Position numbers and translations under genes: made by a program
In this document: positions 1-6,273 of the stretch, piece after piece
How positions within the stretch are numbered: the first letter of the stretch is position 1
Layout of the letters: the number at the start of each line of letters is the position of its first letter
Notes under the pieces: generated by a model
What the model saw: only the letters and a program-made list of their open reading frames with translations
What the model was told of the DNA's origin: nothing
The model's database searches: none
Source of the DNA: an uncultured Amylibacter sp.
GTDB taxonomy: Bacteria > Pseudomonadota > Alphaproteobacteria > Rhodobacterales > Rhodobacteraceae
Assembly: GCA_938001995.1 (NCBI GenBank)
Contig: CALLAV010000205.1
Span: forward strand, 1 to 6,316
Direction of reading: 5' to 3'
Length of the DNA: 6,316 nucleotides

Positions 1-90
1 TATCGCAATCTGAACTTGACTATTAGCGCGTCGGCGAAAGCGCTGATAACCTGCGGTAAATGGTGATAATCGAAACGCTTTGGTATGGGT

Positions 91-113
91 CGCGTCACAT
101 GGCGCGTTACATG
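91..113. repeat. tandem 11-bp near-repeat, 12-bp period
   Basis: CGCGTCACATG (91-101) is followed by CGCGTTACATG (103-113), one mismatch, with a 12-bp period. This is read directly from the sequence. It lies in the 278-nt stretch left of the first LysR gene, where I see no supported gene, RNA gene or clear terminator. Tandem short repeats of this kind can be binding sites for a regulator of a gene outside the window, but nothing here shows that. The rest of 1-278 holds only short chance-level inverted repeats. Confidence 0.45.
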
Positions 114-278
114 AAGCGCAATATGCGAGCAAAACAGAACCAATGAGATTGGCAGCCTAAATGAAACCCTGATCCACCTTAATAAGGCTGCAATATGGTC
201 CAGAATCCAGGACACTCTCTGTTCTTCGCAAATGCACTGTTCGTACTTTAAGATTCCAGAATGGCAGCGTTCGCAGCG

Positions 279-1175
279 TCAAACCATGAAAGTAGCGGGG
301 TTCTCGGTAAGATCGTGCCAAATGGCTTCGTTGTGTTCCGTCTGTACATCGCGCAAACGGATCATCCGAACATCAAGTGATTGTGTAGGTAAATCCGTGT
401 CGAGACTTACAAGACGACCTTCCTTCAAAGATGTGGCGACCAAAGAATAGGGCAGCCACGAGATCCCGATTTCATTCAGCGTTAACTGTAGCATGGCCAG
501 CGTCAAAGCTGTTTCTGCGATTGGAGCGGCCGTTGCGCCTTTGGGCAATCGTGGACCTATCAAGCTGGTAAACACCTGCCCCAAAAAAGCGTCAGGAGGG
601 TAGGCAATAATCGGAAGTTGGGCGGCGTTTACCTGAGTGCGCATCGAAGGCGCGCAAACAGGGATCAAGGTATCTTTGCCAAGGCTCACGGATTCAAACG
701 CTTTGTTTGCTTCTGAAGTCATATCGCTCGCTAGCGCATACATGATAGCAAAATCGACGTCTTTGGACAGCAATTGCATGAGGCATTCATCTTTATTGCC
801 TGACCGCAAACGCACAGACACATCAAATCGTTTTGTTACAGTGCGAACAATCTGGGGTGACACTGTCGTGCTCAGTGCGTGTTGGCACACAAAAGCCAAT
901 GGTTTTCCAACTTGATCACTTGAGGTTTTTAACGCGTGCCGCATCTTGTGGAGCCGCGTGCTCAAATCACGCAATTCCGCTTCAAGGTCTTGCACCCCGG
1001 GCATCAATGATACGGGTTTGCGGCTTCTGTCGAACAAGGTTGCGCCGATACTGTCTTCGATGGTCCGCACCCTGCGTGTGAATGCGGATTGGGTCAGCAA
1101 TCGCTTTTCCGCCGCTTGCGCAAGGGAGCCACCATCAAGAACGGCCAATATGTCATCTATCCATTCAAGTCGCAT
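279..1175 (-). CDS. LysR-type transcriptional regulator, probable regulator of cuyA (CuyR-like)
   Basis: This is a 298-residue LysR-type regulator, the normal family length. The N-terminal winged helix-turn-helix covers about residues 3-60, with the recognition segment TQSAFTRRV at 28-36 followed by E40 and the LFDR motif at 47-50. A linker helix runs to about residue 88 and the periplasmic-binding-like effector domain fills the rest, including AFLG (196-199) and ISWLP (238-242). Those landmarks and the head domain resemble the HypT/YjiE subgroup, recalled from memory rather than searched. It is divergent from cuyA, with a 121-nt gap holding a perfect LysR box, so autoregulation and control of cuyA are the natural inference. 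A regulator is known beside cuyA in other bacteria (cuyR), but orthology is not shown here. The ATG at 1175 has no convincing Shine-Dalgarno sequence. The effector is unknown; cysteate or a related sulfonate is a guess. Confidence 0.9.
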   Translation of the reverse strand: MRLEWIDDILAVLDGGSLAQAAEKRLLTQSAFTRRVRTIEDSIGATLFDRSRKPVSLMPGVQDLEAELRDLSTRLHKMRHALKTSSDQVGKPLAFVCQHALSTTVSPQIVRTVTKRFDVSVRLRSGNKDECLMQLLSKDVDFAIMYALASDMTSEANKAFESVSLGKDTLIPVCAPSMRTQVNAAQLPIIAYPPDAFLGQVFTSLIGPRLPKGATAAPIAETALTLAMLQLTLNEIGISWLPYSLVATSLKEGRLVSLDTDLPTQSLDVRMIRLRDVQTEHNEAIWHDLTENPATFMV

Positions 1176-1204
1176 ATCGCATTCGTATGGAAAATCTCAA
1201 CAAC

Positions 1205-1219
1205 ATGCAATATTTGCAT
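1205..1219. promoter_or_regulatory. LysR-box operator palindrome between the LysR gene and cuyA
   Basis: The sequence ATGCAA-TAT-TTGCAT is a perfect 6+3+6 inverted repeat. It contains the canonical LysR T-N11-A signature, T1206 to A1218. It is centred about 85 nt upstream of the cuyA ATG and 37 nt from the LysR start, a typical position for a divergent LysR promoter recognition site. A degenerate second element, ATGAAA with TTTCGCAT, follows at about 1223-1240 and could be the activation site. Candidate -10 boxes for cuyA are GATACT (1243-1248) or TACTAT (1253-1258). No good -35 is present, as expected for an activator-dependent promoter. The palindrome is directly visible; its function is inferred. 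Confidence 0.72.
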
Positions 1220-1296
1220 TTTATGAAACAAATTTCGCATTAGATACTAAATTACTATGCGCCTAAGTTGAGATAAACACATTTAGGAGCCTTACC

Positions 1297-2310
1297 ATGC
1301 ATCTCGCCCGTTTCCCACGTGTCCACCTTGCCCACCTGTCTACGCCTCTTGAACCGATGAAGCGGCTGTCCAAAGAACTGGGCGTCGAGTTGTGGATCAA
1401 GCGTGACGATTGTACAGGCATGTCCACTGGCGGTAACAAAACACGCAAGCTGGAATTCCTGATGGCTGAGGCCGTCGAACAGGGCGCTGACATGGTGATG
1501 ACCCAAGGTGCGACCCAGACAAACCATGGCCGACAAACCGCTGCCTTTGCTGCAAAGATGGGACTTAAGTGCCATATCTTGCTAGAAGATCGCACGGGCT
1601 ATCAAGATGGCAACTACAACACAAACGGCAACGTTTTGTTGGATCATTTGCACGGCGCAACAACAGAAAAATTCCCAGGCGGTCATGATATGCCTGGTGA
1701 AATGGAGAAAGCCGCTGAAAAGATGCGGGCTAAAGGGCACAAAGTTTATGTCATCCCAGGTGGCGGGTCCAACCCAACGGGCGCGCTTGGATATGTGAAT
1801 GCTGCGTTCGAACTGGTGTCTCAAGTCAACGACATGGGCATGAAGATTGATCGTCTTGTGCATGCCACTGGGTCGTCTGGTACGCAGGCTGGCTTGGTTA
1901 CGGGTATGTGCGCCATGAATGCGCAAATTCCAGTTCTGGGCATCGGCACGCGTGCGCCACAGCCAAAGCAGGAACAAATGGTCTATGACCTTGCCTGTAA
2001 AACTGCCGAGAAACTTGGTTGCGCTGGCGTTGTTAAACGCGAAGACGTCATGGCCAACACGGATTATGTGGGCGAAGGTTATGGCCTGCCAACTGAAAGC
2101 GGCATCGAAGCCATCCAAATGTTTGCTGAACTGGAAGGTATCCTGCTTGATCCTTGCTACTCTGCCAAAGGGGCGGCTGGGCTGATTGATCTGGCCCGCA
2201 AAGGCGAGTTCAAAGACGAGCGCGTTGTGTTCTTGCACACGGGTGGAGCGGCGGCCTTGGGTGGATATGATTTCGCATTTGATCACGCGAGCCGCTGGGT
2301 GAACGTCTAA
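1297..2310 (+). CDS. cuyA: L-cysteate sulfo-lyase CuyA (PLP-dependent, D-cysteine desulfhydrase/ACC deaminase family)
   Basis: CuyA cleaves L-cysteate to pyruvate, ammonia and sulfite in the cytoplasm, the desulfonation step of cysteate and, through sulfolactate, other C3 sulfonates. The protein has 337 residues, the usual family length. [15 protein letters not shown] residues at 45-54 carry the expected PLP Schiff-base lysine K48. QTNHGRQ at 74-80 replaces the serine of ACC deaminase and D-cysteine desulfhydrase (QSN) with threonine T75, which I recall as a CuyA trait. IPGGGSNP is at 153-160, the phosphate-binding [10 protein letters not shown] at 191-200, and HTGG at 314-317. Close resemblance to the Ruegeria pomeroyi enzyme over its whole length is judged from memory. 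The start has a good Shine-Dalgarno AGGAG (1285-1289), 7 nt before the ATG. It leads a two-gene operon with the racemase 3 nt downstream. D-cysteine desulfhydrase or L-cysteine desulfidase activity is the main alternative. Confidence 0.88.
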   Translation: MHLARFPRVHLAHLSTPLEPMKRLSKELGVELWIKRDDCTGMSTGGNKTRKLEFLMAEAVEQGADMVMTQGATQTNHGRQTAAFAAKMGLKCHILLEDRTGYQDGNYNTNGNVLLDHLHGATTEKFPGGHDMPGEMEKAAEKMRAKGHKVYVIPGGGSNPTGALGYVNAAFELVSQVNDMGMKIDRLVHATGSSGTQAGLVTGMCAMNAQIPVLGIGTRAPQPKQEQMVYDLACKTAEKLGCAGVVKREDVMANTDYVGEGYGLPTESGIEAIQMFAELEGILLDPCYSAKGAAGLIDLARKGEFKDERVVFLHTGGAAALGGYDFAFDHASRWVNV

Positions 2311-2313
2311 AAA

Positions 2314-3018
2314 ATGGGTGCGCCGCGACCTATTGGCATACTTGGAGGGATGGGCCCAGAAGCCACCATCCTTTTGCAACGTAAGCTAATGGACGCGGTA
2401 CATTCTCATGACGACCGCGATCATATCCCGCTGTTGATCGATTTGAATACGCAAGTCCCCTCGCGTATTGCCCACCTTATCGAAGGGTCTGGCATCGATC
2501 CTAGCGATACACTTGGCGCCATGGCACGGCGTTTGCAAAACGCAGGGGCCGCTGCTTTGGCTATGCCCTGCAACACCGCGCATCATTATGCGCATGCGAT
2601 CACGGATCAGGTGGATATTCCCCTTTTGAACATGGTCCAGCTTGCGGCGGATCGGGCAGCTGAACGCCTTGGTCCTGGTGGGTGTGTTGGCATTTTGGCT
2701 TCTCCTGCGGTTCGAATTACGAAACTGCTGGAAAATGCATTGGCAGATCGCGGCCTGTCCGTGCTTTGGCCTGCAAACGACGACACCACATTACAGGCGA
2801 TCCGCCTGATCAAGTCTCAAGGGCCGTGTGACGCGGCCCGTGATGCCCTGTCTTCGGCTTCCATCGCGCTTACATCTGCTGGGGCCGATTTACAAATGAT
2901 TGCATGTTCCGAATTTTCATTGATTTCCGAAAGCGTCGACCAAACGGCCCAAGCAATCGATACAATCGACGTGTTGACGCAAGCTATCGTTGATTTTTCT
3001 TTGAATTCAAACTCATAA
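2314..3018 (+). CDS. aspartate/glutamate racemase family protein, candidate cysteate racemase
   Basis: This is a 234-residue member of the cofactor-independent Asp/Glu racemase superfamily, full length for the aspartate racemase branch. The N-terminal GILGGMGPEAT (8-18) is the family hallmark. MPCNTAHH (84-91) carries the first catalytic cysteine, C86. The second cysteine is C198 in IACSEF, where most relatives have GCTE. VPSR (48-51) offers the arginine that usually binds the distal carboxylate of the substrate. These enzymes interconvert D- and L-amino acids by two-base proton transfer between the two cysteines. The gene follows cuyA by 3 nt, with only a weak GGTGAA-like ribosome site inside the cuyA end, so translational coupling is likely. 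Context suggests cysteate, the sulfonate analogue of aspartate, as substrate; this is inference. Aspartate or another amino acid remains possible. Its last 6 nt overlap the convergent LysR gene. Confidence 0.87.
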   Translation: MGAPRPIGILGGMGPEATILLQRKLMDAVHSHDDRDHIPLLIDLNTQVPSRIAHLIEGSGIDPSDTLGAMARRLQNAGAAALAMPCNTAHHYAHAITDQVDIPLLNMVQLAADRAAERLGPGGCVGILASPAVRITKLLENALADRGLSVLWPANDDTTLQAIRLIKSQGPCDAARDALSSASIALTSAGADLQMIACSEFSLISESVDQTAQAIDTIDVLTQAIVDFSLNSNS

Positions 3019-3897
3019 CAACTCCCACAGATCATGGGCTATCGGATCGAAGGTGGCTGGATTTGCAAGCGCGGCAATGGTCAACTGCGCGTGCCAAATA
3101 TCGTCGCCAACCGGAACGAGCGTGCCGTTGGCCAGTTCTTTGGAAATCGCAGTCTTTGGCATCCATGCAAATCCACTCCCATTCAGCAAACGTCGCTTAA
3201 TTGTTTCGACCAACCCGTCGACATAGATCGTTTCGACGTTCATGGGTTTTCGGTCGACCGTGCTTTCAACCACCATCCCAAGAAAGGATGATTGTTCATA
3301 GGCGAGGTAAGGAATGGGCGGCCCATCTTGGCGGGCAAGGTTCCAACCATTTTCCTCCACAGCAGCGGCATCCGCAACAGGGATCAGAAGATCTGTCAGC
3401 AAATCCTTCCGCGCAAACCCAGCTTCGTTTATCCGCGGAGAAACGGATTTATGAAAGTAACACAGCATAATGTCGACGGCGCCTTCAACCAGTAATTCGC
3501 AACATGTGCTTAGGGAATCTGAAACAACGCGGGTGTGTAGTTCAGGGATTTTCGCCTGAAATTCTTCAATTCGTGTGGCCAGATAGTTAACAGAAATCGT
3601 GTGTAGGACGGAAAATCGTACAAACTGACTGCCGCCCCTGTCCGCATCGCGGATCGATTGTCGGCTTTCTGTCAGTTGTAAAACTGCGCTTTGAGCAACG
3701 GGCAGAAAGTGTTCGCCGGCTTGCGTAAGCTGAATGGGGTATGTGGCTCGATTGACCAGTGGTAGCCCGACCCAGTTTTCTAAGGCCTTGATTCTGCGAC
3801 TAAAAGCCGATTGCGTAATGTTTCTTTCATCAGAGGCACGCGTAAAGTTCAGCGTTCGGGCAAGGCATTCGAAATCGCGCAGCCAATTTAAATCCAT
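3013..3897 (-). CDS. LysR-type transcriptional regulator, HypT-like, probable regulator of the ABC transporter
   Basis: This 294-residue LysR regulator has its winged helix-turn-helix at about residues 2-60, with TQSAFSRRI at 28-36 and E40. The effector domain has FLG at 205-207 and FAWMP at 243-247. I chose the ATG at 3897, giving MDLNWLRDF, the usual opening of this family, with AAGGAA 6 nt upstream. A TTG at 3915 would add six residues but would place that ribosome site inside the gene. Overall pattern, including the head domain and the GFAWMP segment, resembles E. coli HypT (YjiE), by memory. It is a sister of the regulator at 279-1175, sharing the recognition helix and several effector-domain landmarks. 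It is divergent from the binding-protein gene (270-nt gap), so it probably controls that transporter and itself. It converges on the racemase with overlapping stop codons and no terminator between. The effector is unknown. Confidence 0.9.
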   Translation of the reverse strand: MDLNWLRDFECLARTLNFTRASDERNITQSAFSRRIKALENWVGLPLVNRATYPIQLTQAGEHFLPVAQSAVLQLTESRQSIRDADRGGSQFVRFSVLHTISVNYLATRIEEFQAKIPELHTRVVSDSLSTCCELLVEGAVDIMLCYFHKSVSPRINEAGFARKDLLTDLLIPVADAAAVEENGWNLARQDGPPIPYLAYEQSSFLGMVVESTVDRKPMNVETIYVDGLVETIKRRLLNGSGFAWMPKTAISKELANGTLVPVGDDIWHAQLTIAALANPATFDPIAHDLWELL

Positions 3898-3903
3898 TGG
3901 GTG

Positions 3904-3910
3904 TTCCTTT
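3904..3910 (-). promoter_or_regulatory. start-deciding ribosome binding site of the second LysR gene, in a small hairpin
   Basis: Read on the minus strand this is AAAGGAA, 6 nt before the ATG at 3897, and it decides between that start and the TTG at 3915. The same bases form the 3' arm of a short inverted repeat: CCTTTT (3906-3911) and AAAAGG (3916-3921) around a 4-nt loop. In the mRNA this could partly mask the ribosome site. The stem is short and AU-rich, so any effect would be weak. Confidence 0.6.
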
Positions 3911-3948
3911 TGCAAAAAAGGGTAGGTTTTTAAGGTTTAAACAAATAT

Positions 3949-3963
3949 ATGCAAAATTAGAAT
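3949..3963. promoter_or_regulatory. candidate LysR-box operator in the LysR/transporter intergenic region
   Basis: ATGCAA-AAT-TAGAAT matches the perfect palindrome upstream of cuyA (1205-1219) at 12 of 15 positions. It keeps the whole left half-site and the T-N11-A spacing (T3950 to A3962). It lies 52 nt upstream of the LysR start on the minus strand and about 205 nt before the binding-protein start. It overlaps TAGAAT (3958-3963), a near-consensus plus-strand -10 box with TTTAAA 16 nt upstream as a poor -35. The region is AT-rich, so part of the match could be chance. Function is inferred. Confidence 0.35.
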
Positions 3964-4167
3964 AGTTTAATGAAATGTTTGAATTGGCGCTTTGCAATCA
4001 TCTCGGCCTAGTCTTCTGGCAAGGGCTAGTTGCCTGCCAACATAACAGTCCTTCGACCGCTCATGCGTACGAATTAAAAGGTGGCGTAGACCCCTAACGC
4101 ATTACGGAAAGAATATTGAACACGAAAATAGTGCCACACTCGGCGCTGACCAACAGAGGAAAAAACC

Positions 4168-5133
4168 ATGAGAACGAAACTAAGAACACTTGGCCTTGCG
4201 GCAGCGGTTGGCGTCTTTACGATGCCTGCGTTTGCTGCCGAAGAAGTTAAAATCGGTGTACCGTCTTGGACAGGCGCGCAAGCGATTGCCCATTTGCTGG
4301 CTGCGGTTGTTGAAATGCGCATCGGCGGCAAGGCCGAATTGGTGCCAGGCAACAACGCCACGATCTTTCAGGCGATGGATCAAGGTAAGGGTGACATAGA
4401 CGTGCATCCAGATGTTTGGCTGCCAAACCAACAGAGCTTTACACAAAAATATGTCGATGGCGCGGGTACGGTAACGCTTTCATCCAACCCATATGAAGGC
4501 AATCAAGGTTTCTGCGTGTCAGAAGACTTTGGTAAAGCCAACAATATCACTGACATCGCGGATTTGGGGCGTCCTGACGTTGCCGCATTGATGGACAGTG
4601 ACGGCAATGGCAAAGGCGAGATGTGGATCGGTGCACCTGGTTGGGCCTCTGCGAATGTGAACGAGGTTAAGACACGCGATTATGGCTTGTTGGATTTCAT
4701 TGATCCGATCCGTGCTGAAGAAAGCGTTAAAACTGCACGCATCAAAGACAGCATCGCGAAAGGTGAAGGTTACGCATTCTACTGCTACAAACCGCATGCT
4801 GTTTGGTTCATGTTCGATGTGAAAATGCTGACAGAACCCACGTTTGATGAAGCAAAATACAAGATGGTTCAGCCTTCAGATGATCCTGACTGGTACAAAA
4901 ACTCATCCGTTGCGACCAAAGATGCGTTGAAAAATGTACAAATCGCTTGGTCCAATTCACTTGAAGGCCGCTCTCCTGCTATTGCAGAATTCTTTGCGAA
5001 CTTCGCGTTGACTGCTGACGATGTTTCCGGCTTTGCGTTCGAAATCTCGGGCAATGGCCGCGAGCCAGCGGAGGTTGCACGCGAGTGGGTCGAAGCAAAC
5101 CCAGAACGTGTAGACGCTTGGTTGGGGCTCTAA
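4168..5133 (+). CDS. ProX/OpuAC-family periplasmic substrate-binding protein of an ABC importer
   Basis: This is a 321-residue binding protein of the glycine betaine/proline betaine (OpuAC) family. It has a clear Sec signal peptide: basic start MRTKLR, hydrophobic core to about residue 20, and AFA before A24 as the probable cleavage site. Mature landmarks are VPSWTGAQ (31-38), DIDVHPDVWLPN (77-88), WIGAPGWAS (153-161) and YKPHAVWFMFD (207-217). The tryptophans W34, W84, W153, W159 and W213 are candidates for the aromatic cage that holds quaternary ammonium ligands in this family. C116 and C206 could form a disulfide. Shine-Dalgarno AGAGGA (4155-4160) is 7 nt before the ATG. It is the first gene of the transporter and divergent from a LysR regulator. 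The substrate cannot be read from sequence: betaine, choline, carnitine, TMAO or DMSP-like compounds fit the family, and cysteate or a precursor fits the neighbourhood. Confidence 0.9.
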   Translation: MRTKLRTLGLAAAVGVFTMPAFAAEEVKIGVPSWTGAQAIAHLLAAVVEMRIGGKAELVPGNNATIFQAMDQGKGDIDVHPDVWLPNQQSFTQKYVDGAGTVTLSSNPYEGNQGFCVSEDFGKANNITDIADLGRPDVAALMDSDGNGKGEMWIGAPGWASANVNEVKTRDYGLLDFIDPIRAEESVKTARIKDSIAKGEGYAFYCYKPHAVWFMFDVKMLTEPTFDEAKYKMVQPSDDPDWYKNSSVATKDALKNVQIAWSNSLEGRSPAIAEFFANFALTADDVSGFAFEISGNGREPAEVAREWVEANPERVDAWLGL

Positions 5134-5164
5134 GCCGACACCATATAAATCTGCCGACACCATA
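5134..5164 (+). repeat. direct 12-bp repeat forming alternative left arms of the intercistronic hairpin
   Basis: GCCGACACCATA occurs exactly twice, at 5134-5145 and 5153-5164, immediately after the stop codon of the binding-protein gene, with a 19-nt period. Each copy can pair with the same right arm TGGTGTCGGC (5169-5178). The nearer copy makes a compact 6-nt-loop hairpin; the farther copy would leave a 25-nt loop. The repeat is read directly; whether it does anything is unknown, and a local duplication is the simplest origin. Confidence 0.75.
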
Positions 5165-5178
5165 GTTTTGGTGTCGGC
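5153..5178 (+). terminator. intercistronic hairpin, probable partial terminator or mRNA stabiliser
   Basis: GCCGACACCA (5153-5162) and TGGTGTCGGC (5169-5178) form a perfect 10-bp GC-rich stem with a 6-nt loop. It is followed by the pyrimidine tract CCTTTCTTCCTT (5179-5190), an interrupted rather than clean T-run. It sits between the binding-protein and ATPase genes. In such operons a leaky hairpin here commonly protects the upstream message or reduces readthrough, so that binding protein exceeds ATPase and permease. Given the imperfect T-run, partial termination or 3'-end protection is more likely than a full stop. Confidence 0.75.
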
Positions 5179-5217
5179 CCTTTCTTCCTTCACATCATGA
5201 ACCATGGGATTGCCGTT

Positions 5218-6273
5218 ATGAGCACCGATACCGTTGTCGAGATTTCAAATGTTTGGAAGATTTTTGGAACCGACCCTCAAGCGGCGTTGAAAGCGATCCG
5301 CGAGAGAGGTCTAAGCAAAGCTGAAGTTCTCTCAGAAATGGGGGCCGTTGTTGGGGTCGCTGATGTCAGCTTATCTGTAAATCGCGGTGAAATTTTTTGC
5401 ATCATGGGTCTGTCTGGTAGTGGCAAGTCCACGCTGGTACGGCACTTTAATCGCCTGCTGGAACCGACAGCCGGCAAGATTGAAATTGAGGGCACAGATG
5501 TGATGGCTTTGGGGCCAAAAGAGCTCCAGCAATTTCGCAACCAAAAGATCGGAATGGTCTTTCAGAACTTTGCGCTGATGCCGCACCGTTCGGTGTTGGA
5601 CAACGTGGCGATGCCGTTGGAAATTCGGCAAGTCGCCAAAAATGAACGGATGCGCCAAGCGGCGGCCATCCTTGATATTGTAGAGCTGGGCGCATGGGGA
5701 TCAAAGTTCGCGCACGAGCTGTCTGGGGGTATGCAGCAACGCGTCGGCCTTGCCCGCGCTTTGGCTGCAAACCCTGATGTTCTGTTGATGGATGAACCGT
5801 TTTCCGCCCTCGACCCTCTTATTCGCAGGCAGCTTCAGGACGAGTTCATTCGCCTGTCCAAAATCCTTAAAAAGACGACAATTTTCATCACACACGACCT
5901 TGATGAAGCCGTACGAATTGGGGACCGCATCGCGATTATGCGCGATGGCAAGATGGTCCAAATGGGTACGGCAGAGGACATCGTGATGCAGCCAGCGGAT
6001 GACTATGTTGCTGATTTTGTGGCTGGGATTTCGCGTCTAAAAGTGGTGCACGCCCATGCAGTGATGCAGCCAATAGAAGCGCATGTCACGGCGTATGGAC
6101 CTATTTCAGCGGATGCCCCGCGCGTTGCGGAAAACGAAAATCTCAGCACGCTGATCAACACAGCCATTGACGACGATAATCCGATTGTCGTGCAAACCGA
6201 TGGAAAAGACATCGGTGTCATCACGCGCTCTGACCTGTTGCGCACAGTCATTGAAGGAACGGAAGTATCATGA
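5218..6273 (+). CDS. ProV/OpuAA-type ABC transporter ATP-binding protein
   Basis: This is the cytoplasmic ATPase of the importer, 351 residues from the chosen ATG. Walker A GLSGSGKST is at 64-72, the Q-loop glutamine at about 116, the signature LSGGMQQ at 168-174, Walker B VLLMDE at 188-193, SALD at 196-199 and the switch histidine in ITHD at 226. The early segment NVWKIFG and the long insert before the first strand are typical of ProV. After about residue 273 comes a short C-terminal region ending in a CBS-like segment (GVITRSDLL), about one CBS unit, whereas E. coli ProV (about 400 residues) has two. An in-frame ATG at 5197 would add seven residues but lacks any ribosome site; the ATG at 5218 has a weak GGGA 8 nt upstream. 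It follows the binding-protein gene across a hairpin and overlaps the next gene by 4 nt. Confidence 0.92.
   Translation: MSTDTVVEISNVWKIFGTDPQAALKAIRERGLSKAEVLSEMGAVVGVADVSLSVNRGEIFCIMGLSGSGKSTLVRHFNRLLEPTAGKIEIEGTDVMALGPKELQQFRNQKIGMVFQNFALMPHRSVLDNVAMPLEIRQVAKNERMRQAAAILDIVELGAWGSKFAHELSGGMQQRVGLARALAANPDVLLMDEPFSALDPLIRRQLQDEFIRLSKILKKTTIFITHDLDEAVRIGDRIAIMRDGKMVQMGTAEDIVMQPADDYVADFVAGISRLKVVHAHAVMQPIEAHVTAYGPISADAPRVAENENLSTLINTAIDDDNPIVVQTDGKDIGVITRSDLLRTVIEGTEVS

Noticed and set aside
25..44. AGCGC/GCGCT inverted repeat as a terminator
   Set aside because: Five-bp stem with no T-run on either side.
1..66. Open frame on the plus strand from the left edge to TGA at 64-66, possibly the tail of an upstream gene
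   Set aside because: Only 21 codons, which is expected by chance, and no recognisable motif.
1297..2310. Calling the PLP enzyme an ACC deaminase
   Set aside because: The QSN serine is threonine here and whole-length resemblance is to CuyA; the neighbourhood has no ethylene- or plant-related context.
1582..2379. 265-residue open frame on the minus strand opposite cuyA
   Set aside because: It is a shadow of cuyA, which has strong family motifs and a ribosome site; the antisense translation shows no recognisable domain.
3013..3915. Longer version of the second LysR gene starting at TTG 3915
   Set aside because: The start is TTG and the only good Shine-Dalgarno lies inside it, 6 nt before the ATG at 3897 that gives the typical family N-terminus.
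3979..4000. Possible sigma-54 promoter around TTGGCGCTTTGCA upstream of the transporter
   Set aside because: The GG and GC elements are only 6 nt apart, not the required 10.
4018..4034. GGCAA/TTGCC inverted repeat with 7-nt loop in the leader of the binding-protein gene
   Set aside because: A 5-bp stem with competing pairings nearby and no following T-run; I recognise no riboswitch class.
5204..5221. Five-codon mini-ORF (ATG at 5204, TGA overlapping the ATPase ATG at 5218)
   Set aside because: It lacks its own ribosome site and such short overlaps arise easily by chance; a coupling role cannot be supported.
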